From assembly GCA_964626685.1 (NCBI GenBank), contig CAZVJY010000004.1, forward strand, positions 1-64,000: a stretch of DNA of 64,000 nucleotides, given 5' to 3'. Below, piece after piece: positions 50,023 through 57,757 of the stretch; position 1 is the first letter of the stretch; every line of letters begins with the position of its first letter. Source of the DNA: RGEC01 sp964626685 (GTDB lineage Bacteria > Bacteroidota > Bacteroidia > NS11-12g > UBA955). The position numbers and the translations under genes are program-made. The notes under the pieces are model-generated. The model was not told where the DNA came from. It searched no databases and saw only the letters and a program-made list of their open reading frames with translations.

Positions 50023-50568
50023 ATGAGGTCATTACTTTTAATCACGGCAATCTCTTTCCTGGCTCCGCTCTCGGCCCAGAAAACAGGCTTTATTGACAGC
50101 GATTTAATTTTGGGTAAAATGCCTGAATACAAATCGGCGCAAAAGCAACTGGACGACTTAGCAGCCAAGTGGCAGCAGGATGCAGCTGAATTGCAGCAAA
50201 AACTGGATCAGATGTACAAGGATTACAAGGCTGAAGAGGTATTGCTGACTTCTGACCAAAAGCGGAAGCGGGAAGAATCTATTGTAGCCAAAGAAAAGGA
50301 ACTATTTCAGTTTCGTGAAGACAAGTTTGGACAGACGGGAGAACTCTTCAAAAAGCGCGAGGAACTTATAAAGCCCGTGCAGGACAAGGTTTACGATGCT
50401 GTACAAAAAGTGGCGAAAAAGGAAGGTCTCGATTTTATCTTCGACAAGGCCGGCGGGGCACTAATGATGTACGCCAATGTTAAATACGACAAGACTTTTG
50501 AGGTAATGGAAGAGCTGGGAATCCCGACGGATGCTCCAGGATCTACGCCAGGCAATTCAGGAAAATAA
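50023..50568 (+). CDS. OmpH/Skp-family periplasmic chaperone, copy 1
   Basis: A 181-residue periplasmic chaperone that would hold unfolded outer-membrane proteins. Signal LLLITAISFLAPLSA with cleavage before QKTGFIDSD, then the Skp pattern: beta-start GFIDSDLILGKMPEYKSAQ, long basic/acidic coiled-coil helices near residues 40-125 (KWQQDAAELQQKLDQMYKDY) and the closing VQKVAKKEGLDFIFDKAGGA. First of two tandem copies, 12 bases apart. A TATTTTCG element in the upstream gap may start transcription. Confidence 0.92.
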   Translation: MRSLLLITAISFLAPLSAQKTGFIDSDLILGKMPEYKSAQKQLDDLAAKWQQDAAELQQKLDQMYKDYKAEEVLLTSDQKRKREESIVAKEKELFQFREDKFGQTGELFKKREELIKPVQDKVYDAVQKVAKKEGLDFIFDKAGGALMMYANVKYDKTFEVMEELGIPTDAPGSTPGNSGK

Positions 50569-50580
50569 CAACAATACTAT

Positions 50581-51123
50581 ATGAAAAAAATTCTCTCTAT
50601 TCTGGCCATTGCAACCCTGTTTATGGGTTCTGCAAGTGCCCAGAAAATCGCTTATCTGAACATGCAAACCGTTTTGGATACCCTTCCTGAAACCGACAGT
50701 GTTCGTGAACAACTTTACAAGTATGCAGGCAAGCTGCAGCAGGATCTTACCGACCTGGCCGGAGAAATTGACAAGGCAAAAGCTGCTTATGACGCCATCA
50801 ATGCCGATCCTTCTACTTCCCAGGTTCGTAAAGAACTCCTGGCGAAACGGTACCAGACATTGGTGGAAGAGTATCAGCGTACTGAGCAGGATGCCCAAAA
50901 GCAGCTGATGGAAAAAGAAAAGGAAAAGATGCAGCCGGTTTACGATTTGATTAAAAAGTCGGCCGGAGAAGTAGGCAAGACCAAAGGCTATACCCTGGTG
51001 CTTAACAATACGAATGGTATGGTACTTTACAATCTTAACGATTCAGACGACATCACCGCTGCGGTTATAAAGCACATGCTGGCCAAATATCCTGCAACGC
51101 CCAAACCCGCAGGATCAAAATAA
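50581..51123 (+). CDS. OmpH/Skp-family periplasmic chaperone, copy 2
   Basis: A 180-residue paralogue of the gene just upstream. Signal ILSILAIATLFMGSASA with cleavage before QKIAYLNMQTVLD, coiled-coil arms near 40-125 (KLQQDLTDLAGEIDKAKAAY, KRYQTLVEEYQRTEQDAQKQ) and closing TKGYTLVLNNTNGMVLYNL. The two copies have diverged clearly, so they are an old duplication. In many Bacteroidota bamA lies just before the pair; here it does not. An intrinsic terminator follows, and murI begins about 80 bases on. Confidence 0.92.
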   Translation: MKKILSILAIATLFMGSASAQKIAYLNMQTVLDTLPETDSVREQLYKYAGKLQQDLTDLAGEIDKAKAAYDAINADPSTSQVRKELLAKRYQTLVEEYQRTEQDAQKQLMEKEKEKMQPVYDLIKKSAGEVGKTKGYTLVLNNTNGMVLYNLNDSDDITAAVIKHMLAKYPATPKPAGSK

Positions 51124-51142
51124 AATTCAGATCAACTGATAT

Positions 51143-51175
51143 AAAAAGTCCTGATAACCATATCAGGACTTTTTT
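51143..51175 (+). terminator. Intrinsic terminator after the ompH pair
   Basis: AAAAGTCCTGATA pairs with TATCAGGACTTTT around an ACCA loop, followed by Ts. The 13-base stem is the strongest hairpin in the window. It separates the ompH pair from murI. Confidence 0.9.
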
Positions 51176-51205
51176 ATTTGGCCTTCCATACCTTGTTTTG
51201 CATAC

Positions 51206-52036
51206 GTGGAGAAGAATGTAGCACCCATCGGTGTTTTTGATTCCGGTTATGGCGGTTTAACCGTTTTGAAGGAACTGGAAAAAGCATTGCCACAATATGA
51301 TTATTTGTATTTGGGCGATAATGCCCGTGCTCCATATGGTACGCGTTCCTTTGACGCAGTATATGAATACACCCTGCAGGCTGTAAAATGGTTGTTTGAT
51401 CAGGGTTGTCCGCTGGTGATACTGGCCTGCAACACAGCTTCTGCAAAAGCCTTACGGAATATTCAGCAAAAAGATCTGCCCGGAATGGAGGAAGGCCGAA
51501 GGGTTTTAGGCGTAATCAGGCCTACTGCCGAGATTGCCGGAAAACTCACAAAAACAGGAAGCATTGGTGTTCTGGGAACGCAGGGAACCGTGTCATCCCA
51601 TTCCTACATTCTGGAACTGCAAAAGTTCTTTCCCGACGTGAACGTTTATCAGGAAGCTTGTCCCATGTGGGTGCCACTCGTGGAGAATAATGAGCACGAC
51701 AAACCCGGCGCCGATTACTTTGTGAAGCAGCATATTGACAATTTGCTGCTTCAGTGCCCCGAAATGGATGCCATTTTTCTTGCCTGCACGCATTACCCGC
51801 TGTTGTTGGATAAAATCAAACAATACATACCGGAAGGTATGCGTGTTTTTGAGCAGGGAAGCATCGTTGCGGAGAGTCTGGTACATTATCTGGACCGGCA
51901 TCCGGAAATGCGCAGCCGCCTCAGTACCGGTTCATCCAGAAATTTCAATACCACCGATCAGGCTGAGACATTTGACAAGCATGCAGCAGTTTTCTACGGC
52001 AAATCGGTTTCTTCGCATCGCATAGAATTGCTTTAA
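51206..52036 (+). CDS. murI: Glutamate racemase
   Basis: A 276-residue cytoplasmic enzyme making D-glutamate for peptidoglycan. It starts with GTG (MEKNVAPIGVFDSGYGGLTV). The two catalytic cysteines are in ILACNTASAKALR near residue 73 and FLACTHYPLLLDK near 193; DSGYGG and YLGDNARAPYGTRS bind the substrate. The gene is the first of murI-uvrC-pabB, with 8 bases to uvrC. Confidence 0.95.
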   Translation: MEKNVAPIGVFDSGYGGLTVLKELEKALPQYDYLYLGDNARAPYGTRSFDAVYEYTLQAVKWLFDQGCPLVILACNTASAKALRNIQQKDLPGMEEGRRVLGVIRPTAEIAGKLTKTGSIGVLGTQGTVSSHSYILELQKFFPDVNVYQEACPMWVPLVENNEHDKPGADYFVKQHIDNLLLQCPEMDAIFLACTHYPLLLDKIKQYIPEGMRVFEQGSIVAESLVHYLDRHPEMRSRLSTGSSRNFNTTDQAETFDKHAAVFYGKSVSSHRIELL

Positions 52037-52044
52037 GGAGGCAG

Positions 52045-53859
52045 ATGCAGGATCTTTTAAAACAGCGGTTAAAAACACTGCCCGAAAAACCCGGGGTGTA
52101 CAAGTACTTTGATGAAAACGGGGTAATCATTTATGTGGGAAAAGCCCGCAATCTGAAGAAAAGGGTAAACAGCTATTTTACCAAACAACACGATAACCGG
52201 AAGACGGAAGTACTGGTTAGAAAGATAGCCCATATTGATTTTACGGTTGTTGAAACAGAATGGGATGCACTGCTGCTGGAAAACAGCCTGATTAAGGAGT
52301 TTCAGCCGCGCTATAACATCAACCTCAAAGACGATAAAAGCTATCCCTATATAAGGGTGACGAATGAGCGTTTCCCAAAGGTTTATGCCATGCGGAATCC
52401 CGTTCGCGACGGTTCACTGTATTTTGGACCCTATGCCTCGCCAAAGATTATGCATACAGTGCTGGATCTGGCAAGGAAACTATATCCTACAAGGAACTGC
52501 AACCTGCAGATGACCCCTGAAAAAATTGCGCAGGGCAAATTTTCCATTTGTCTTGAATACCAGATTGGCAATTGCATGGGGCCTTGTGAGGGTAAGCAGT
52601 CTGAATCCGATTACAACCAAAGCATTCAGCAAATCAAACAATTGCTAAAGGGCAATCTGGGTGAGATCAAACAACATCTGCGTGCCGAGATGCAGGCCGC
52701 AGCTGCTTCACTCCGATTTGAAGATGCGCAGCAGTTTAAGGAAAAACTCGATGCCCTGGAAAATTACCGCCACAAAAGCACCATTGTTACCTCGCTTAGA
52801 GGAAATGCAGCTGTCTTTGGCGTGAGCAGTACAGATAAATTTGCCTTTGTTAATGTATTGTATGTAGCAGATGGAATTATTGTGCGCACGCACAACTGGG
52901 AGGTAAAAAAGAAACTGGACGAAACCGATACGGATATCATGCTGCAAGCCATCAGCGAAATGCAGGTATTGTATGCCGATGAACTGCCTGACGAGTGGAT
53001 TTTGCCTTTTCCGCCGGAGGCCGATGACGGTGCTGATATTATCTGGTCTGTACCCAAGGCAGGCGACCGGAAAAAGCTGCTGGAGCTGAGTTTAAAAAAC
53101 GCGATGTTGTTCCGGCAGGATAAACTCAATCAATACGAAAAACTGAATCCTGAAGTCCGCATAGACCGGCTGATGGAGCAAATGCGCAGGGATTTGCGTT
53201 TGCAGGAGCAGCCCCGGCATATGGAATGCTTTGATAACAGTAACTTTCAGGGAACCTACCCAGTTTCGGCGTGTGTTGTTTTCAAAGATGGAAAACCAGC
53301 CAAATCGGAATACCGGCATTTCAACGTGAAAACGGTGGAGGGTCCCAATGATTTCGCCACTATGCAGGAGGTGATTCAAAGGCGCTACAGCAGGCTAATT
53401 GAGGAAAGTAAAACCCTTCCTCAGCTCATTATCATTGATGGCGGAAAAGGCCAGCTGAGTGCGGCGGTGGAAGTGCTGAAACAATTGGGTATTTATGGTA
53501 AAGTGGCCGTTATCGGTATTGCCAAGAGGCTGGAGGAACTGTATTATCCAGAAGATTCTTTGCCCCTGTACCTGGATAAAAAATCGGAAACGCTCAAAGT
53601 AATTCAGCAAATGCGCGATGAGGCGCACCGATTTGGCATAACCCACCACCGAAACCGCAGAAGCAATGGGTTGGTGAAGTCTGCCTTAACTGATATTCCC
53701 GGAATAGGTCCTGAAACGGCCGCATTGCTGCTTAAAAACTTTAAATCGGTGGGAAAGGTGCGTTTATCAGGTTTAGAGGATCTGGCAGCGGTTGTAGGCG
53801 AAAAAAAGGCTATTCTGATATATGGCCATTTCCATCCTGAAGAACATGCAAACGGATAA
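52045..53859 (+). CDS. uvrC: UvrABC system excinuclease subunit C
   Basis: A 604-residue nuclease making both incisions in nucleotide excision repair. The order is: GIY-YIG domain (GVYKYFDENGVIIYVGKARN near residue 16), cysteine cluster (RNCNLQ, ISICLEYQIGNCMGPC-like, with CLEYQIGNCMGPCEG near 170), UVR domain near 212 (LRFEDAQQFKEKLDAL), RNase H-like domain (MECFDNSNFQGTYPVSACVV near 393, IIIDGGKGQLSAA near 463) and C-terminal helix-hairpin-helix (IPGIGPETAALLLKNF near 550). It follows murI and overlaps the start of pabB. AAGGAGG lies 3 bases before the ATG, too close to be a standard site. Confidence 0.96.
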   Translation: MQDLLKQRLKTLPEKPGVYKYFDENGVIIYVGKARNLKKRVNSYFTKQHDNRKTEVLVRKIAHIDFTVVETEWDALLLENSLIKEFQPRYNINLKDDKSYPYIRVTNERFPKVYAMRNPVRDGSLYFGPYASPKIMHTVLDLARKLYPTRNCNLQMTPEKIAQGKFSICLEYQIGNCMGPCEGKQSESDYNQSIQQIKQLLKGNLGEIKQHLRAEMQAAAASLRFEDAQQFKEKLDALENYRHKSTIVTSLRGNAAVFGVSSTDKFAFVNVLYVADGIIVRTHNWEVKKKLDETDTDIMLQAISEMQVLYADELPDEWILPFPPEADDGADIIWSVPKAGDRKKLLELSLKNAMLFRQDKLNQYEKLNPEVRIDRLMEQMRRDLRLQEQPRHMECFDNSNFQGTYPVSACVVFKDGKPAKSEYRHFNVKTVEGPNDFATMQEVIQRRYSRLIEESKTLPQLIIIDGGKGQLSAAVEVLKQLGIYGKVAVIGIAKRLEELYYPEDSLPLYLDKKSETLKVIQQMRDEAHRFGITHHRNRRSNGLVKSALTDIPGIGPETAALLLKNFKSVGKVRLSGLEDLAAVVGEKKAILIYGHFHPEEHANG

Positions 53860-55063
53860 CCAACATACCCTAATGCAACTGCTTACCGAGGCCCAAAAGC
53901 ATGAGGTAGCCTGCATCTGCGTATCAAACGGTTTTGATGATCCCTATGGCACCTTTGATTTTATAGCCGGTTTTGGCGAAAAAACTACCTTTCATTCACC
54001 GGAGGCAATTTCACATACCGATTCGCTCAAAATGGGTTTCTGTAGCTACGATTACAAAAACAAGCTTGAAAACCTGACCTCACAGCATCCTCAGGCTGTT
54101 CCCGTTCCGGATTTTTATTTTTTTGAGCCACATTTTTACTTCAAATCCAAACGAAACGGCATGGCATATGAGTCCAACTTTACGCTGCCTGAGCCGGTTT
54201 CCTTTTCTCAAAAGAAAGGTGCAGCGGAGTTTGTTTGCAGTACCCCGAGGGATCAATACCTGCAGAATGTAGAACACATCCGGGAATGCATTAAAAACGG
54301 CGATTTTTATGAGATGAATTACTGCCTGCAGTTTGAATGTGACAGTTGCCTCAATCCCTATGCCTTGTTTGCGGAATTAAACCGGACTGCGCCGGCACCG
54401 TTTGCCACCTTTTTTAAGTTCCACGGTAAATTTCTGTTGTGTTCGAGCCCGGAGCGTTTTCTGGCAAAAAGAAATAATACCTTGATTGCACAACCCATCA
54501 AAGGCACGCGCAAGAGGCATAAAGAACCAGCCACAGACGCCGGGATCAAATCAGCGCTGTCGGGCAGTGTAAAAGACCGCGCCGAGAACATTATGATTGT
54601 GGATCTGCTGCGCAATGATCTGAGCCGGGTTTGTCTTCCGGGCACGGTATTGGTGCCTGAACTTTGCGAGGTATATTCCTTTAGCCACGTTCATCAGATG
54701 ATTAGCACCGTAACCGGTGAAATAAAGCCGGAGATAGTCTTTACAGAAATCTTGGGGGCATCTTTTCCCATGGGCAGTATGACCGGTGCACCTAAAATTC
54801 AGGTCATGAATGATATCGAGCGTTTTGAGAATTTTAGCCGAGGCTGGTATTCAGGATGTCTTGGCTATTGGGAAAACGGAGATTTTGATTTGAATGTGGT
54901 AATTCGGTCACTGCAGCTTGATACCACAGCGCAAAAAATGTTCTATCATGTAGGTGGAGCCATCACTTTCGACAGCAATCCGGAAGACGAATACAATGAG
55001 TGTTTGCAAAAAGCCGCAGGATTGATGCAGGCACTAAAAAATCAGGAGTCTTCGAATTTGTAA
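53846..55063 (+). CDS. pabB: Aminodeoxychorismate synthase component I (chorismate-binding)
   Basis: A 405-residue chorismate-utilising enzyme, likely making 4-amino-4-deoxychorismate for folate. The chorismate-binding fold shows NGDFYEMNYCLQFECDS, FLLCSSPERFLAKRNN near residue 207, PIKGTRKRHKEPATDAG with the PabB-type Lys, ENIMIVDLLRNDLSRV near 253, GSMTGAPKIQVMNDIE near 312 and FDLNVVIRSL. Anthranilate synthase TrpE carries Ala in place of that Lys, so PIKGT favours PabB. No glutamine amidotransferase subunit or lyase is next to it. The ATG at 53846 is chosen; 53822 is an alternative. Its end overlaps the convergent response regulator by 22 bases. Confidence 0.88.
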   Translation: MQTDNQHTLMQLLTEAQKHEVACICVSNGFDDPYGTFDFIAGFGEKTTFHSPEAISHTDSLKMGFCSYDYKNKLENLTSQHPQAVPVPDFYFFEPHFYFKSKRNGMAYESNFTLPEPVSFSQKKGAAEFVCSTPRDQYLQNVEHIRECIKNGDFYEMNYCLQFECDSCLNPYALFAELNRTAPAPFATFFKFHGKFLLCSSPERFLAKRNNTLIAQPIKGTRKRHKEPATDAGIKSALSGSVKDRAENIMIVDLLRNDLSRVCLPGTVLVPELCEVYSFSHVHQMISTVTGEIKPEIVFTEILGASFPMGSMTGAPKIQVMNDIERFENFSRGWYSGCLGYWENGDFDLNVVIRSLQLDTTAQKMFYHVGGAITFDSNPEDEYNECLQKAAGLMQALKNQESSNL

Positions 55064-55719
55064 CCCACCCCTTTTACTGTGTAAATGTAGCGTTCCTCGA
55101 GCTTTTCACGGATTTTGCGCACATGCACATCAATGGTGCGGTCAACTACCAGAACTTCGTTACCCCATACATTTTCCAGGATTTCGTCGCGGCTGAAAAC
55201 CCTTCCCGGGCGACTGGCCAGGAACGATAGTAGTTCAAACTCCTTGCGTGGAAACTGCAGTGATTTTCCTTTAAATTCAACCACAAAGCGCTCCCTGTCT
55301 ATTTTTAAATCCCCAAAATCGATGGTTTCATGGGCCGTGCTCTGAATAGCATTTCTGCGGCGCAGAATGGCTTTGAGTCGAGACATGAGTACACGGGGCC
55401 GGATGGGTTTGGAAATATAGTCGTCTGCACCGGCTTCAAAACCTGCCAGTTCGGCAAATTCTTCGCTGCGTGCCGTGAGGAAAACAATAGGAATGTTTCT
55501 GGTGTCGTTGTCTTCCTTAAGTTGTCTGCATGCCTCCATTCCGTCCATCACAGGCATCATCACGTCCATGAGAATGAGGTCGGGTTTGATTTTTCGGGTT
55601 TGTTCCAATGCCTGAAAACCATTGGCCGCTATGTGAACTTCGAATCCCTCTTTGTTTAGGGCGTGCCTAATAATTTCCAGAATGTCCAGTTCGTCGTCGA
55701 CAACCAGAATTTTAGGCAT
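55042..55719 (-). CDS. OmpR/PhoB-family response regulator, orphan
   Basis: A 225-residue two-component regulator. The receiver domain (residues 1-120) has the acidic pair in KILVVDDELDILE, the phosphorylated Asp in DLILMDVMMPVMDG near residue 52, the conserved Thr in VFLTARSEE and the Lys in DDYISKPIRP. The winged-helix domain (about 130-225) includes FPRKEFELLSFLASRPGRVF and DRTIDVHVRKIREKLE. No histidine kinase is adjacent, so the partner is unknown. MPKILVV at 55719 is preferred over starts 9 and 15 bases upstream. Confidence 0.93.
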   Translation of the reverse strand: MPKILVVDDELDILEIIRHALNKEGFEVHIAANGFQALEQTRKIKPDLILMDVMMPVMDGMEACRQLKEDNDTRNIPIVFLTARSEEFAELAGFEAGADDYISKPIRPRVLMSRLKAILRRRNAIQSTAHETIDFGDLKIDRERFVVEFKGKSLQFPRKEFELLSFLASRPGRVFSRDEILENVWGNEVLVVDRTIDVHVRKIREKLEERYIYTVKGVGYKFEDS

Positions 55720-55772
55720 GTTTTTTACCATCACGGTTCAAAACAATGATGGATTTGTTATGGCCTTTTAAC

Positions 55773-55798
55773 GCTATTATTATCTTATTATTAATAGC
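55773..55798. repeat. AT-rich inverted repeat upstream of the response regulator
   Basis: GCTATTA (55773-55779) and TAATAGC (55792-55798) form a 7-base inverted repeat with a 12-base AT-rich middle, in the 87 bases between the TlpA gene and the response regulator. It lacks a T run, so it is no clear terminator, and might be an operator. Confidence 0.35.
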
Positions 55799-55806
55799 TT
55801 AAATAA

Positions 55807-57027
55807 TTATTGCGCAAATATTTGTTGCAACTTGGCATACAGGTTTTCGCCGCGCAGTCCCTTTGCGATGATTTTTCCATCCCTGTCAAGCAGATAGGTG
55901 GCAGGGATGCTGCTAACCTGATACAGTTTGGCCGGAGCACTTTGCCATCCGCCGAGGTCGCTCACATGTTTCCATGTAAGGGAATCTTTAGCAATGGCGC
56001 TTTTCCAGCGGCCTGCCTCGCTATCCAGGGAAACCCCGAAAATTTCAAATCCTTTGTCTTTGAAGTCGTTGTACATTTTCACATTAAAAGGATTTTCTTT
56101 TCTGCACGGGCCGCACCATGAGGCCCAGAAATCAATCAAAACCACTTTGCCGCGCAGGCTGCTCAGAGCCAGTTCTGTTCCATCGGGTTGCTTCAGTTTA
56201 ATATCCGGAGCTACTGCACCAATGGCAAGTAATTTTTCCTTTTCAAACCTTGCAGCCATTTCCACGGTATATTTCCCTGTGGGGGCATATGCTTTCAGCG
56301 ACTGATAAGCATGTTCCAGCAAGGGAAACTCGATCTCATCCAGCATTTGTGTAGCCAGCACAAAGTAGGGCACTGGCGACTTCTTCATTCCCAATACCAA
56401 ATTGGTAATGTTTTTCTTTCGTTCATTAAGCAATTGGTAGTACTCCTGCTGCAGTTGCATTCCGATGGCGTAATTTTCTGAAGTATTGCTCAATCCGCGT
56501 GCACGGTTTTCAATGTTTTGCAGTTTAATGATATAGGAAGCATTTAGGTCTATCAGCTGTTTGAGTTCTGCGCTGCTTTCAATGCCTTTGCCTGAAAGGG
56601 CATAGCTCACATCCATTCCGCTGCCTGAGCATTCTACCTTTGCCTGGGTTTTGTTGTCAACAATCATGTAAATCAGGCTGCTTTCATCCCACTGCAGCTG
56701 ACAAATGATGCTTTCGGTAACATTTCCGGAAATGGTAAAATTGCCTTTGGCATCTGTCCGTGCACTGTCAATCAGCTGCTGTCCGCCCGGCATAACTTCC
56801 AGCAACACCACAAGGTTGTTGGGTTTGTTTTTAATGTTTCCCTGGATGGTAAATCCGTCCTTCACTTTTTCAAGTGAGCCTTCCTGGCGGGTAAGCAGAT
56901 CGTTGATCCAGTTTTCAAAGCGCGAACTGCTGCTGCCCGCTTTGGCGTTATTACAGGAAACTACGGTTGGAGCAAAAAGCAAAAAGGCTGCAGTCCATAG
57001 CCCGAATTTTAATTTGTTAAATACCAT
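55807..57027 (-). CDS. TlpA-like thioredoxin-fold lipoprotein with DUF4369
   Basis: A 406-residue periplasm-facing lipoprotein. Lipobox VVSC places Cys25 at the N-terminus of the mature form. Residues about 55-140 match DUF4369 (FTIQGNIKNKPNNLVVLLEV, KGNFTISGNVTES), a beta-sandwich that often precedes thioredoxin domains in Bacteroidota. A helical linker (about 150-265) follows, then the TlpA/AhpC-TSA domain with redox motif FWASWCGPCRKENPF near 300 and cis-Pro SSIPATYLLDRDGK near 368. It is expected to reduce disulfides in the envelope. It lies upstream of the response regulator and 52 bases after truB. Confidence 0.9.
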   Translation of the reverse strand: MVFNKLKFGLWTAAFLLFAPTVVSCNNAKAGSSSSRFENWINDLLTRQEGSLEKVKDGFTIQGNIKNKPNNLVVLLEVMPGGQQLIDSARTDAKGNFTISGNVTESIICQLQWDESSLIYMIVDNKTQAKVECSGSGMDVSYALSGKGIESSAELKQLIDLNASYIIKLQNIENRARGLSNTSENYAIGMQLQQEYYQLLNERKKNITNLVLGMKKSPVPYFVLATQMLDEIEFPLLEHAYQSLKAYAPTGKYTVEMAARFEKEKLLAIGAVAPDIKLKQPDGTELALSSLRGKVVLIDFWASWCGPCRKENPFNVKMYNDFKDKGFEIFGVSLDSEAGRWKSAIAKDSLTWKHVSDLGGWQSAPAKLYQVSSIPATYLLDRDGKIIAKGLRGENLYAKLQQIFAQ

Positions 57028-57079
57028 CAGTTGCTATTAAGCAAATATCGTCCCAAATTTTGCAAAGGTCAAGTTATTT

Positions 57080-57757
57080 TTAAGGCTGACCTTTTCTTGC
57101 GTCTTCCAGTTCTTTGGGGGTTACGGCATTTTCCAAGCGATGCTCGCCAATACGGGTGCGGCAAAGCGCCGATAGGTGTCCTCCACTGCCCAGCGCCTGA
57201 GCAAAATCATGCGCCAAAGAGCGTATGTAGGTCCCTTTACTGCACACTACCCTAAAGTGAATTTCAGGCAGCGTTATTTGTGTAATTTCGAATGATTTGA
57301 TGGTGATTGCTCTGGGTTTCATTTCTGTGGCTACACCTTCTCTGGCTAACTTATAGGCCCGCTTGCCATCTATCTTTATGGCAGAAAAAACCGGTGGCAG
57401 CTGAGAAATTAAACCCGTAAACGCTTGCGTTTTTTCCCTGATTTGCTCTTCTGTAATGTGATCGAATGGGTAAAATACATTGGGATCGGTCTCCAGATCA
57501 TAGCTAGGTGTAGTGTTTCCTAAAGTGATGGTTCCGGTGTATTCCTTTTCCTGATCCTGAAGTTCCTGTATTTTTCTTGTGCTGCCTTCCGTACATACCA
57601 GTAAAAGTCCTGTTGCCAGCGGATCCAGTGTGCCTGCATGTCCCACGCGTTTGGCACGGGTAACCCACTTTATCTTTTTTACAACCTGAAAGGATGTCCA
57701 GCCATAAGGCTTGTTAATGAGCATGATTTCTCCCGGTGGTCTGGGTTCGCTGCTCAC
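57080..57757 (-). CDS. truB: tRNA pseudouridine-55 synthase TruB
   Basis: A 225-residue RNA-modifying enzyme that makes pseudouridine 55 in the T-loop of tRNAs. The catalytic Asp is in RVGHAGTLDPLATGLLLV near residue 37; LINKPYGWTSFQVVKKIK precedes it and SALCRTRIGEHRLENAV with CSKGTYIRSLAHDF lies near the end. The PUA domain of the long form is missing, as in other Bacteroidota. Its start overlaps the stop of the type IX cargo gene by 4 bases, so it may be co-transcribed with it. Confidence 0.95.
   Translation of the reverse strand: MSSEPRPPGEIMLINKPYGWTSFQVVKKIKWVTRAKRVGHAGTLDPLATGLLLVCTEGSTRKIQELQDQEKEYTGTITLGNTTPSYDLETDPNVFYPFDHITEEQIREKTQAFTGLISQLPPVFSAIKIDGKRAYKLAREGVATEMKPRAITIKSFEITQITLPEIHFRVVCSKGTYIRSLAHDFAQALGSGGHLSALCRTRIGEHRLENAVTPKELEDARKGQP

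Noticed and set aside
52035..52045. AAGGAGG before uvrC as a functional Shine-Dalgarno
   Set aside because: It is only 3 bases from the ATG, closer than a normal site, and overlaps the murI stop codon; probably chance.
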